Positions 37,099 to 49,672 of a DNA stretch of 64,000 nucleotides are shown here, piece by piece. A program made the translations under genes and the position numbers. The DNA is from Pyrocephalus nanus. Lineage: Eukaryota; Chordata; Aves; Passeriformes; Tyrannidae. Under the pieces are notes generated by a model that was not told the DNA's origin, searched no databases, and saw nothing but the letters and a program-made list of their open reading frames with translations. Every line of letters begins with the position of its first letter. Position 1 is the first letter of the stretch. The stretch is from assembly GCA_038380795.1 (NCBI GenBank), contig CM076270.1:20228001-20292000 (forward strand), read 5' to 3'.

Positions 37099-37944
37099 CA
37101 GCAGGAAAATCATTTACCGAAACAATTGTAATTTGTGTACTTCGCTACACATTTTTCTTTATTATTTCATAAAACAAACTCTGGCAATGTGGTGTTCTTT
37201 AAAGATGTGGGTTTGAGTCACTTATAAAGGCTGAAATAGGGGAAAGCAAAAAGCACAGATCAGGTGTGATTGGCTGGAAGAAACTGTTCTACGTACCTAA
37301 ACCACTCCTGGTGGCTTCTAACAGGTGAATCTCTTTTTCAAAATGGAATTCTTTATGAATAAGCAATGGTTAGAGAAAGTAATTCAAATTATTAGAACTG
37401 ATCCAGCAGTTCAGTCCTTACTCCTCTTTGCAATGGCAAGCTCAGCTGTATTCGTACAACAAGCACAGTTTGGAAGCAATGAGGAAACTCCCATTTCTAC
37501 CTCATCCTTACAGGTACTAGGAGGGAGCCTGCAAAGATGGACCAATTTTAAAATCTTTTTTCTTTCACTTTTGGAATTCTTTCAATTTTCAATTAATTTT
37601 TTATTCTCAGAACTCCTGTCTAAAGACAGATTTAAATATCTTGAATTTACTGTGTGATAGGCAAAGCTTACAGTGTTCCTTAGCTTTTTCTCTCTGGATA
37701 TGAAGTCTCTTCAGGGAACAACTCATCTTCTTTTTTGGATAATAAAAATAAATAGAAATTCCTCTCATATTTGTGACAGGGTGAATGAGCCGAGTTTTAG
37801 GAATGGACTTGTATTATGCTGTGCAATGAGAGTGATGGATTGTCATTCTCTCTCCTGGTTCAGAAGCAGTCTAAAACCCTCCAGGTTGGTTTGGAACTGA
37901 TCTCAGTACTTGGCACAAAGGACTTTTAGTTTTGGGTACAAATT
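37099..37944. other. non-coding stretch, nothing recognised
   Basis: A plus-strand frame at 37325-37657 (110 codons) follows an AACAG acceptor-like site but lacks a domain or donor that would support an exon. No repeat family is apparent. Confidence 0.5.
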
Positions 37945-38002
37945 TTGAGCCATCTGTAAAAATAGCAATCCCCTGTCTCCTTTAAAGTTGTCAGGATACA
38001 GT
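37945..38002 (+). mobile_element. MIR-like SINE 3' fragment, plus strand
   Basis: AGCCATCTGTAAAAATAGC followed by AATCCCCTGTC and AGTTGTCAGGAT follows the MIR 3' phrase 'catctgtaaaatggggataat...cct...gggttgttgtgaggat'. About 58 nt are recognisable. It is short, so chance cannot be excluded. Confidence 0.45.
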
Positions 38003-38468
38003 CCCTGAAATGGATGTGGTGAAGTGAAATGCACCAGCACCATCAAGGATGTTGGTCTTCTGGATCTGCAGGAACTGGAGCTAGTGGCAACATTGGGAGT
38101 GTCTCCTAAATAAAAAGACCATGTGCTGAGACTGCCCAGAGCAAGAAATTAGGGGGTTTGATTTTCAGAATGAAATCCAGTCTTAGATGATCTATTGTGG
38201 ATAAAAAGAAACTAAATATCATCTTCCTGGCAGTTCTTTAATTATTCTAATTGGAAAGGGAAGAGGCTATTGTGAAGGATAACATAAACACCTGAGAGTG
38301 CACTTAAACACAAGTAGCACTGAAAAGATGCCAATTCATTCTCAAGTGTACACTTGTTCTCTGACTAGAAGTTAGCCTTGAAATTTGCATAGCAAAAGGT
38401 TCAGCCTCAGTGCCAGCACAGAGTGGAATACATTTAATTAAAGACAACAGCAAAGGTAAATGATACTC

Positions 38469-38504
38469 TTTTTTTTATTATTTTTTTTTATTATTTTTTT
38501 TTTT
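38469..38504. repeat. T-rich low-complexity tract
   Basis: Runs of 8, 9 and 11 T separated twice by ATTA. It is a low-complexity repeat. Confidence 0.85.
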
Positions 38505-41444
38505 GCCTAGCTTGATTAGGAGCTACTTGTTTCAGGATCAGTGAAGAGAGCAGAGTTTGCTGTTCAGCTCACAAGGGCATAAAGGGAGGGAGGGATCAGA
38601 GCTTTTGGATGTTCCAAATAACAGCTGGATTTCCCCAAGGTGCCATCTGCATTGTAACTCATATCTTGGAGATTGGTGAGTCCTCGTGACAGCACTTCAG
38701 AAATGAAAAACTGTTTGCCAGAATGGCTCATGTTCACTCTAAAAATAGGGCCATGTAAGAAGTCTCAGGGAAATGCTCCTGTAATTAAAAAGGATTCCAG
38801 TTTGAATTAAATGATGCTTGTGAAAACTTGCTTGAATGTTAAGCCTGGATTTACCACTGGGGAGAGGGGGCCTTGTTTTGCTGCCATTCCCCACTTTATT
38901 TTCCCTGCCTCAAAAGTATGGCCCCTTTTCTATTTCTATTGTTCTTTATCACATGTGGAAGTGTTCAAAACCTGACCCTTACAGGAGAGTGGGAGGGAGA
39001 AGATATATAGCAGAATATGTATATTAATATCCACTAATAAAAATGCCTTAAAATTCCCATTGATTCTTACTGTTGGTCATTATTAGGCCAGAATTTAAAG
39101 AAGACTGATATTAAGTAGAGTAAAATTATCTTTCAGTATTAAGCCTTTAGGAACTAATAATTTTACATACCATTTCCAAGGTACAGAGCTTCTCAAATTC
39201 ACTCTTACAGAATTTGTCTGGGAAAGTTACCATATTCAATTTTGAAGGATATTTGATTGATTCTTTTCTCTACAATGATCACAGCAGTCTATGCTTCTAA
39301 GCCCTCCATGATTTCCTCAAATATACAGTGCAATTGAAGTCTCACAGAAAGTCAGTGTCTGTTACCTCAAATCCTGCAATCAGCACAGTCAGAAACCTGA
39401 AGTTAAAACATCTTTAAAGGATGTAGAAGTCAGCATAAATGTTTCTCAGGTCTTTAAAGGTAAGGAAATATACTTGTGCAGATATCCTGTGAAATATAGG
39501 GTTGCTTTTGTTCTTCATGAGGGAGAATTTGATAGAGTTCATGGGAACTTGTGACCCAGACTTTAGGAAGTTTCACAGAACTGTTGCAGAGCCTGCTGGG
39601 GTTAAACAGGGACACTTGGAGTGCTGCTGTCAGTCAGGACTCTATAAATGCCCAAGGAAATTCAGGATTGTTGATTCTTTTCTTGTTGATATTAAAATGG
39701 AGAAATGAAGACTTACAACTATACCAATAGAACAAAGGCTTAGTTAAGGCTTCTGTCAGTTCCTGCTGGGTGGCTGCATGTCACAAAACCATTCCAAAAG
39801 CTATTATTAATGCAGGAGACTGATCTCTGCCAGGTTTCATGTCCCTCAAATGTGGCTTGAGTGTGTCTTCCAGGGGTAGCTGCACAAAAGGTCTGCTGTC
39901 AGGTGTCCTTGGCTCTGCTGGAAGTACTTCAACGTGGCTTCATTTTTGTCTTGTGTTTAACAAATAGTCAAAACAAGGCCAGTGCACCACGTTTCATCCT
40001 TCACCATAGCTCTGTTTGGCAGAGCTTGCTGGTGCAGTATAAATGAACTGCATTTTGTTTTTCTTCTACAGAAAAGTATTGAAGAAAATTCCTCTTCTTT
40101 AAGGAACTGGTAAACTGGAGAGACAGAAGAAATAAATTTATCTCTAAAAATCTACAAGAAGGTTACTGCTGATGATGCTTTCACTGCTTGGGGTTTTCGA
40201 GAGCTGATTCTCAGCTGTAGATGAACTTGTGATCATGCATTTTCTAAGGCCGTGTGAACTGCATTAATATTTGCACTTGTTCCAGTCTCTGTAGGCTTAT
40301 GGTACAACTTGCCAAGTTCATCTTGTCTGCAGACTCTGCTCCTGTGATCTTGCAGTGCTTTCTGGAAAGACCCTGGAGGGCTAACACATCATTTGGAAAT
40401 GTAAGCTTGTAGTGTTTTGTTTTCGAATCCATGAAGAAAAATAGGTAGAGAGCAAGCTCTGCTTGGGAGGGAATATCCTGATGGGATTTATAAATCCACA
40501 TGGATTAATCTATCAAGTTCTGATTTATGAAATGCATTATGTTGACCAACGGATTCAAAAGTCTTGAAATTGGTATGAAAAACAGCAATCCATCATAACA
40601 TTGAATTATGTGCCAGTGATGCAGAGCAGTATCTCTCCAAATGCTTGATTTGTATTCACCATTTTTGTTAGTAAAATTCATGTTACTTAATAGCCTTCTT
40701 AGAAAAATATGTTAATACACATGATGGACAGAATACATTGCTAACTTTCTAGGCTTTTTGTCAGGGCAAACAAGATTTACCCAGCTTTTGAATTCTTCTG
40801 TCTGATGCAGCTGTCTATCTGCTTAAGAAATTTCCATTTTAAAAAGCGTAGATCTTTGATCACTCATACTTTTAAAACCAATGATTGTTTCTAACAGTGT
40901 ATTTTGCAAGTGATTATTATTGCTAACAACTTTCAGAACACAGAAGTGAAAGTTCAAGCAGGGGGTTAGGTTTTTGGACATGAGCCACAGTGTGGGTCTC
41001 CTTCTAAAGCTGCAGAGGTATCAAAAATGGAGTTTTGGCATTAAATCACTGTGTTGTGGTTGCCTACAAATTGAAACAGATCTAGTGAATTTAACAGAAC
41101 TATTAATGGAAAAAGGCCTTTGCAGCAGCAAGAATTTCACTGCTCTGAAGAGAGGAGTGATAACTGCAGCAATTTTCAGTACTGAATGTGTCTTTTCACA
41201 GAGAATCTCTTAGGTAACATTACATCTTTGTCATATTTGAAGGGTTTAGATGGGAAGATATGCTTCTGGTAAATCCTAATCTATGTAATCTGCAAGAATA
41301 TTTTGCTAAAGCAACTGGTTGTTCTCTATGACAGCTTTAAGCACTCAGTGACAGCTACACCCTTGCTGTCTGTTTTAAGGCCAGTTCATACTAGAGAGCA
41401 TTTCGCATCAGAAAAATGCATCATTTACACCTGAAGAATGGCTG

Positions 41445-41479
41445 TAATGTCCATCATGTCCATGACATAATGTCCATCA
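41445..41479. repeat. short direct repeat of a 12-mer
   Basis: TAATGTCCATCA occurs exactly at 41445-41456 and 41468-41479, with a further TGTCCAT between them. It is probably a replication-slippage duplication. Confidence 0.7.
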
Positions 41480-44273
41480 CCTTTACATTTCTAATGTGGA
41501 TGTAGAGGCTGTAGAAACTAAATCTACATTGCACAAAATCTCACTGAGATGTCACTGGGTCCTTGTTAATTGGATCTTGTGTTTGAAAATGGAGTCAGGA
41601 CTGTGAATCAGCAACTTTTATTCTTATTTCATTACACTGATATTATTTTATTACATTAACACCTATGCATGTGCAACTGAGATCACAGTTCCAGAGTGCT
41701 AGATATGTAGGGTGAGACAGTGTCTGTGCCCAAGGAAAATACTAGCTAAAGGAGCAGGAGACAACAGGCATGTAGAAACTATTGAAGATTATTAGGTTTT
41801 ATATTGTCTTCCTGTATGCCTCAATTACGTTTTGATAAGGAAGACCACATAGAGTGAAATCTGATGTGTTCTCACTGTTAGAAGAGCTGAAAATCTCTTT
41901 CAGTACATTTTGGGGATGAAATATCCCTGTATGGATGATGCAATTTGGAAAAGAAATAGAGCTAACTGAATAAGAAATTATTTCTATTCATTATGTTTAT
42001 GTTACACATGATCACTGTTTCAGTGCAAGCCCAGGTATGTTCAGATAAATCAAGAATGAACTAAACTTGATACCACTTGTCTTAATTTTCTGTTGACCCT
42101 CATCAAGCATGTGGGAGGGGTTGAAGAATACCATGTACTGTGTGACCAAGTGCATTTCTGTGAGGGCCTTAACACAGAGAAAAGCATAGAAATCAATTTG
42201 CTTGATGAAAGACCTGAAAATTAAGGAAGATATTTAGGTAAATGAACAGAAGTGGCACTGGAAATTACTTCCTTAGAGCCTTACATCTTTAGCAAAAAGA
42301 TAAAGGGCTTAGATTTCCTTTTAATAAGAAAGTAATGGGGATTATGTCACTTGGTTCTTCATTATCAAGAAATGGAGAGGATAAAGCAGATCAAATCAGC
42401 AAGAAAGCAGAATTAATTCGTTAAGTTCTGTATTTTGATAACTTGTGGTCTTGAGGCTCATTGCAAAGGGCACTGAAATCAGAGGAACCCCACTAAATCT
42501 GGAGAAGGCCCTTGAGCATTATATTATTGCTATCTATTCTTTTACCTGTGGATAGTTAACATGGCCGTTTAGTTCTGCCTCTGAAGTGGTTGCTTCCCAC
42601 AGACATGCTACATATGATGTGCAAACTGAAGGCTTCCAGCTGAACTTGGGCAGTACTTTTGAGGTCCAGGTCCTAAATTGGTTTTCATTGAGCACACAGT
42701 GCTGGCTCATCCTGCAGTTGCAGGCAGTTTGCTGGCACTGGTTTCACAGCACAGCTTTCTGTGAGACGATTTCTTCTCCTTCTCCCTTGGTAGATGACTC
42801 AATTCTTCCTTTAGAAAGGCTGAGACCAATTGCAGTAGCGTTCAGACCAAAGTGTCTTGAAACAGCTCCTGCTTTTTCAGTGGCAGCAGGAATAAGTTAA
42901 AATGAGAAATGCCATGTTCCCCTTCCATAGCTGTAGAACCCTTCCAGTGAGTGAAGGAACCTGCACCTCCTCATGGCAATGGTGAATTTGGTTTGTTTCA
43001 GTACACAGGGATACATAATGGCATGGGAGTGGATATGTCTTATAGAGTGGTTACTACTCCATTTATTACCCTCCTTACACATAAAACTCCACCTGATATG
43101 ATATGGGATGTCTGTCTGTACCCATTAAATATGACCCCAAGTAGCCTGTTCATTTTCATGACAATTAGAAATAATACCAAATTAATTGCTCTGACACAGA
43201 GGTTCTGTGAATGTTTGGGATGGTCACGAAGTGCCTCTTGTGTGCTCTGCATTGTCAGATATCCTCAGGGTGATATGTACATCTTGTGAGAGATTAGAGG
43301 GCTGTAAGGGTAACAGATTAAAGTGGAAAAACCTAGACCTGTTACATGCAGACTTTTCTCTTTTACCATGAAATTGAGCAAAAGGTGAAGCATGAAGGGC
43401 TATGGGCAATGATAACAGAAATGTTGTCTAAATGTTCTTTAATGCTGGGTTTCAGTCTACAGAATCAGACTGTCAAAGCAGCATCACATTTACCTCACAC
43501 TGACATTTCTGATCTCACTCACACAGCTTGGGTATGAATGAAGTTCAGTTGCCAGACTTTGGGGCTTTCTTTTTCAGGTGGTTTTTACCTTCACATGCAC
43601 CTTCCAAAACCTATATTATTAACTATGGTTTGAATAACTGAAAGGCCTTATTAATACTCAGAGTTGCACAAAAGTGCACTTGAAGATATGTATCAGTGAG
43701 ACACTGGAAGCTTTAGAAAGCCAGTATTTTATCCATGCACACTCTTGTATGTGTACAATTGCAGCATGCACATCCAATTATGAGCTAATGCGGGGGACTT
43801 GCAAAGGAAATCAGGCTTGCTGAGCTATTTTTTAAAATCCCTGAGTAACACGTGTTCTGAGGAATTTTGTCTTTGAAAAGAAACAACTTAGAGCTTGTAT
43901 TTTTGCTCCTAACTTTTCTTCACTTGTGTGTGAAAATTGTAGCTGTTAAGCAAATAGTAAAACAAGTGCGTTGATCCTGCCTGCCAGAATCCATGTCCCT
44001 CTGATCTGTTCTTGAGTGTTACCAAAGTTGAATTTATCTGCTTTGGAGATAATTTCAGTTCCCTGTTGTGCTTGAGAACTAAGTGCAGCCATTAGTGAAA
44101 ATGGAGGGACAGTCTGACATTGATTGGCCCAGCTGTCTAATGCACTCACCTGTTCCCAAGGTCTAAAAGGTTGGGGTTTTATTCTCTCCTAGCTCTGCAA
44201 AGCGAGGATTGTAAAAGGGATTGGGAAAGCTGAAATGGTGGTGTGGGTCCTTTTAATTTCTTTCCTTGTTATT

Positions 44274-44275
<2 letters not shown>

Positions 44276-44304
<29 letters not shown>
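44276..44304. repeat. poly-T tract (29 nt)
   Basis: Twenty-nine uninterrupted T. If it were the poly-A tail of a minus-strand retroposon, the body should lie to the right, but 44305 onward matches no family that I recognise. Long uninterrupted runs are also error-prone in sequencing. Confidence 0.9.
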
Positions 44305-44307
<3 letters not shown>

Positions 44308-44589
44308 CACACTTTAAAGCAATCCATAAAGCCTAATGTGCAGTGCTTGAAACTCATCTGTTGTATTGTTTCTACATTGATCAGAGCCTTTCACCTCTCA
44401 GCTGGGCGTGGAGCTGTTAGTGGAGAGTTTAAATATGATCTTCTTGCAATTAACCAGGCAACTGAATTATGTTTCAAAGGGATGGAAAGAAATGTAATTT
44501 TTGAACACCCTTGTGGTCAGAAGGTGGGGGAAGGGGAAGTTTTGAGTCTTTGTTCTCTTTTTCTTGAGCTCAGTATTTTTTATGTGTAA

Positions 44590-44625
44590 TTCCACTGCAG
44601 TCAGTGAAGTAGAATTGCAGTGGAA
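44590..44625. repeat. inverted repeat, 10-bp arms, 16-nt loop
   Basis: TTCCACTGCA at 44590-44599 pairs perfectly with TGCAGTGGAA at 44616-44625. The 'ccactgcagtcagtg' phrase also resembles old CR1/L3-type 3'UTR sequence, which is naturally self-complementary, so the symmetry may be inherited from an ancient repeat. Confidence 0.7.
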
Positions 44626-44880
44626 AAGGAAGCCAGCCCTTCATTTGTGTCTTTAGAGCAGGAAGAAGCAAAGCAAGACTGATTCATGAAGGAGTAAATT
44701 CTATGTTATGGGCAAGAAGTTGTGGTCTTCCTACTATCTTCAAACAGCGTGGTTTTCAAACAGATCGTTCACCAGGAGGTGCTGTTTGTGGTTGGGTTCT
44801 CGTGAGTGCAAAGTTCAAGAAGCAGAGAGAGGAGATGCCTGTTAGGCTTTAAAAAATTGCAACCCTATAATCTCAGGCTG

Positions 44881-44901
44881 CATTGATGCAGTGCATCAAT
44901 G
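44881..44901. repeat. perfect 21-nt palindrome
   Basis: CATTGATGCA at 44881-44890 is followed by one G and then by its exact reverse complement at 44892-44901. No family is recognised. It could extrude only as a DNA cruciform because the loop is one base. Confidence 0.85.
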
Positions 44902-47041
44902 AAAGAATAAAACACTCAGAGGAACCAGTGTGAACTGGATTGTGCCATCATATTGTGGGCACTTTGCAGAGATGAATAATCATCCCTTGGGCACAGGAAA
45001 TTCCCACAAGTGAATGGCATGGTCGTGTGGGAATGGGGTGAAGTTCTAAGGTCACACTGAAATTTAAAGTGTGTGGGTAATATTGTTCTCTGTGATTTCA
45101 GACTGTACGTGCTAAAAGAGATCTTCTGTTAAAAAATATTTATAGAATATTGACATCACTCTTAATTTGCATTCTTTAAGAAAGGTTGCCCCCTAAAAAA
45201 GCAGAGATATGAAAGAGAAATGAATCTTTTCCTAAAGTTACCAGTCAACAAACAGATTTCATACAGTAATTCGTGCCTGATCCTGAATGCAAATATAAGG
45301 ATGATATTCTAGATTGTAAGTATAAATGATCCATTTATTGTTGGATACTAGAAATGATGATTTTTGACACTTCTCAAAGATTGAGTTTCTTATTTCATGT
45401 ACCCATAAAAAAGTGATGGACATTTGTGTGTATAAGTTAAACTACAAATCTCATCTTTGAGCATTTTAAGCTTTTGCTAATTATTTCTGTCACACGAGTT
45501 CCTTCATTGCTGATATTTTTTATTATCTCAATAATGTCCCTCAAAGTGAAAAGGCAAGTGTAACAGCAAGTAATAAACTGCTGTATATCTCCCAGAATAT
45601 TCAGAAAAGACCTTTTCAAGTTAGTTTCCATGAAGGACAGGAGGAAAGTAGGTGTGGGGAAAATCACTCATGAGTTTGTAAGAGACAAATAAATTCTGAG
45701 GGTGATGTATATGTGCTGCTGTATACTCAAAGATGAGCTTTTCATCATGTCTACAGCAGTTTCACTGACTTGCTGAAAGGTGCTGGTGAAGCACAGTAAT
45801 AGACCTTCATTGCTGGAGAAAAGGCTACTTGTCATAATGTGGTAAATGGTTCAGCTTCTCTTTTTACCAGACAGGAGGGACTCCTCTCATTTGTGTAATG
45901 GCTTTTTAAAGTGAGTGTAAGGCATGTCTGTATTCCATTTACTGTCATTTTATTCTGCTAGAGTACAGTAAGAGCTTAGTGAAAATGAAAATCAAAGCCT
46001 CATAAGCCTTGAGTATCCCTTTTATTAAAGGTATTTCAAGTCATTGTGGTTTCAAATACATTTTGTTGTATGCCAGAGATCTTGTGCTAAATAACTGGGA
46101 TATTTAACATGTCAGTTCTTTTGGACGAATCATGAGCTTATAGATACCAGAATCAGAGAGAGGTGTATATCTGACTATTAAACTGCCATGAAAAAGATTA
46201 TTGAATATCCCCAGGAATTGCTGTAGAAACCAATTCTCCACTTCAAGCTTCTCCAGAAATGTAGGTCAGGCACTAGAAGCTAAACTCAGAAGCTTTTCCT
46301 GCCGAGAAAAACGAGCAAGCTGCAATGCTGAGAGGCTGAGTGTGAGAGGACTAAACAGAAGGAAGTTACCTTGGATAGTTACCAAGAACTGAAACAGCAT
46401 AAAAGCTCAGGATAGATGGTCAGGCAGTTTAGGCATGTGGGAATTAATTGTTTGAAGTTTACAGAAGAGGAAATAGGGAATTAGAACGTGGAAGAAGATA
46501 ATGGCTGGAAGTTGATTAAATAGAACAATCAACTCAGGTGCCTTCCTATGCCTGGAGGAAGAGCAAGATCCAGTAGATATATTTTCATACTGAATAAGGA
46601 CTTGCTATAGTAGGATCCATAACTGGATACCAAATTTGCCTGGGAGGACAGAGGAATGAGGAGAGCTGGTTTTGGAACCTAATTCTTATGCATCTTGAAG
46701 ATATGTATCTGTGACACATTGGTGTGTTCCCTCTTGCTGTTTTCAGGAGTGAGAGGCCCTCTCACCATTTCTGCAGCCTGCTCTCTGTGCTGGGACAGGT
46801 GTGAGGTTCTACACCCTACTGCAGCGTAGCTGGCAGGGTATAATCATTACTAATAATTGGGAAACACTATTCCCTCACTGTTATCCCAGTTCCAACACTT
46901 AAGGGCAGCTCCCCTCCACCTCATGGAGCACATTCAGTTCTTGGCTTGGGGAGTATCTTACACTGCCATAAATAAAGCCAGGTTATTTTACTGCTCTCTG
47001 ATCTGAGGTTCTCCAGAAAAGTTTTTGAGTACTGATTAATG

Positions 47042-47268
47042 TGCCTGACAGCCTTGCGAAATAGAGTAACTAATCTCATTTTACAGGTGAAAAAAAATGA
47101 GGTCCAAGAACACTGATGGTCTGATTTTTCAGTGGCACCCCATAGGATTGGTGCCTGACATTGCTGAGAATCCAACAATAAGTGAGGGGTCCAAGCCCAC
47201 ACAGGAAGTTGGTGGCAGTGGGGAGAAGAAATCCAATCCTGCTCTCAGTCTTTCAAACAAACCACCGG
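47042..47268 (-). mobile_element. MIR-family SINE, minus strand, with internal extra sequence
   Basis: On the plus strand TAATCTCATTTTACAGGTGA followed by AAAATGAGG matches the reverse complement of the MIR 3' part ('cccattttacagatgaggaaactgagg'). Further on, GCCCACACAGGAAGTTGGTG, GCAGTGGGGAGAAGAAATCC and CTCTCAGTC match the 'ggtcacacagctagtaagtggcagagc...aacccaggtctgtctgac' region in the correct order. About 50 nt more than expected lie between the two halves, around 47115-47165. They contain GGTCTGATTTTTCAGTGGCA, a phrase that resembles other ancient amniote repeats, suggesting a nested or variant element. Confidence 0.65.
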
Positions 47269-47289
47269 ATGACACTTAAAAAGCACTTC

Positions 47290-47640
47290 TGGGGATAAAA
47301 AGTACTATGTAATTATTGCTTCCAATATAAATATTTTCCTCTGAAAGTAAAGCTTTTCTTTTTTTATTACCACTGACTTTATTAAGTCCATGTGATTGTC
47401 TTTGTTTAAGCTGTTACAGTGTGGATCATTGAAACCATGTAAAACATTCAGGCTCTGCATGCATCATTTATGTAGTTAAAGTACATTATCCACTATATTG
47501 AATCATCTTCTTGGAAAAACATTGTCTCTGCAATTCACATAAACTTTAAACAAAACAAGCCTTAAAAATAGCTGCCCATGCACGATCATCCCTCGGAAAT
47601 AAAACCTCTTGTTACTGACATTAGTGCAGATGAATTGTGG
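47290..47640. promoter_or_regulatory. possible conserved enhancer-like element
   Basis: Repeat-free AT-rich block next to the MIR copy. It carries GTAATTATTGC, GCATGCATCATTTATG, CCACTATATTGAATCATC and GACATTAGTGCAG motifs, reminiscent of homeodomain, POU and Pbx/Meis-type sites. It is a texture-based guess. Confidence 0.22.
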
Positions 47641-48259
47641 ACCCCGTCATGCCCAGTTTTAATCTCAGTATCTCCTTGTGTATCTTTTTTTTTGTTGAAA
47701 AAATTTAACCATAGCCTGAATCAAAACATTTTTGGCTTCCTTCTGTAGGGCAACATCAGTAACTGGTGCCATTTCATGGCAGTGAGTGTTTGGTGCCATG
47801 TTTACACCCATGGAATTTAGTTACTGGACGAGATCAGGGAAGGGAAAACTGATTGCCAGTGCATGAAAGTCAGTACATCAGGGGGAATCCCTGAATAATC
47901 CAAATGTGGAACAAAAACAAGAGCAGAGGTAACAGCTAAAGGGCATAAAAGCTAAAAGCAGATGGTCAAGAAATCCTTATCTTCATAGAGCTTTCTGTGT
48001 GTTATCTGTAACTATCAAGAGACTGGCAAGGTCATCCTGCAAATACCAGGAAATAGAGGTTGAAGTGCAATCATGGTCATAATTTTAAGTGTTCATTCAA
48101 CACATATGCATACTCTATTTTACTAGAAACCCAAGGATTTATAGAAGTATTGCTTGAATAATGACAAAATGTTAGCAGATTAGTTAGTACCAGTAGATTG
48201 GGGTGTTGCCTGAAACGCTGCATGATATTGAATCAACCCCCTTCGTGATTTCCCCCACT

Positions 48260-48276
48260 AAAAAAAAAAAAAAAAA
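48260..48276. repeat. poly-A tract (17 nt)
   Basis: Seventeen A followed by CAAAAACC. No retroposon body was recognised upstream. Confidence 0.85.
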
Positions 48277-49650
48277 CAAAAACCTTTATAATCATTACTG
48301 GAGTAAATTAATCAACCGGTTTGATTGATACCAGATCTTGTTTTCGTTCCAGGCAACTGAATCCTGAAAAGAAAAAAAGATATAACAACAAAAGAAGAAA
48401 GCAGATGTCTCAGAGTCGCATGCAGAAGCCAATAATTTGCTTGGTTCTTATAAACAAGGGCAGCTTTGGGATGAGCAGATTCTTCATAGAAACAGTGAGT
48501 AACAAATGGTTTTAGAGTAATCTTTGCTGAATTACATTCACACCTGCTGGTGCCTTGTTGCCACGGGTTTTCCTTTGCTGAAAAGTCTTGTGAAACATCT
48601 ATAAACTATGTCCCACTGTGTTACCTTCAGCCTGTTTCTTTAGTCACATAATGGCCCTTGGAGCAGAGGTTAAACAGAGTATATAACTTTAAAATCACAA
48701 CATTGTGCTTCCATTTTCTGGTGGTGTGACTGGCCAAAAGAGATGCTCAGAGACCGTCAAACTTGTGTGTTCTTTGTTTTCAAACGAATCAGTTTTCTGG
48801 TAAACTTCTTTACTGGCTTCAGGTTAATCAGATGCTGATTTCTTCTAATTGACTCCTTACGTTGCATTTGGTCTGCTTTATGATCTGCAATCAGAAAACA
48901 GTATTTGTTTTTAAATATGAGATGAGAAGAAAGACCATAACCTAAAAAAAGAGACAGTATAAAAGATGATTCCAATCAGAGCTTTGTGAAAAGTATCCCT
49001 TTGACCTCTGAAAAGCATAATTTACTGCAGAATATAATTTTAAGTATTGCTTTCCAGATTGTCTTCATGTAATATTTAAGAAATGGCAACTGTTCAGGAA
49101 AGAAGGAAGCAATCTTTTTTGAAATTCAAATAGAAATTTCAACCAGAAGTTTACTGAAATTCAGTAGATATAATGAATCTGTTTAAAAAAAGACAACACT
49201 CAGGGTAAATCAAAACATCTATGTCCATGCAGATAATTTTTTTAAGGTGAAAAGTACACAATTCAATATATTCCAGTGCTGCAACAATTATGTACTTTGG
49301 AAAATCTTTACCTTATTCTACAGATGGAACAAAAAAAAATCAAAATTTTTTTTTTTTTCACTCATTCTAAGCTTTCAGTCTGGTAGGTTTGTGACATTAA
49401 TATCTTCTTTCACTCTTTGTGCAGTCTTATGAATTTTATTGGGTTTTGGGGGTGTTATGATTTAGGACTTGACATCTGTGTGCCACTTCTTCATGGGTGT
49501 GACTTGCTTTTCTAAAATATGCATTATTATTATTTTACTAGGCCACAGAATATATGTATTTTTGAGAACATTGTAGTTCTTTGACTTTAAGTATTAATCC
49601 TGCACAGAGCAGGAAGACTCTGTTTTCCTAGATTCTTATGGAAAATACAG

Positions 49651-49672
49651 TGTTATAACTCTGTTATAACTT
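49651..49672. repeat. tandem 11-mer, two copies
   Basis: TGTTATAACTC is followed directly by TGTTATAACTT. Each unit contains the palindrome GTTATAAC. Confidence 0.75.

Larger units (their letters stand above)
38003..44275. other. non-coding stretch, simple repeats only
   Basis: No gene or young transposon was recognised. There is a T-rich (TTTTATTA) tract at 38469-38504 and a small internal duplication at 41445-41479. Open frames of up to 112 codons around 42586-43289 occur on both strands of the same DNA and have no domain. Confidence 0.55.
44305..47041. other. non-coding stretch with two inverted repeats
   Basis: No gene is supported. The inverted repeats at 44590-44625 and 44881-44901 are listed separately. 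A plus-strand frame beginning in the poly-T and running to 44589 is an artefact of the homopolymer (poly-Phe). No other element was recognised. Confidence 0.55.
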
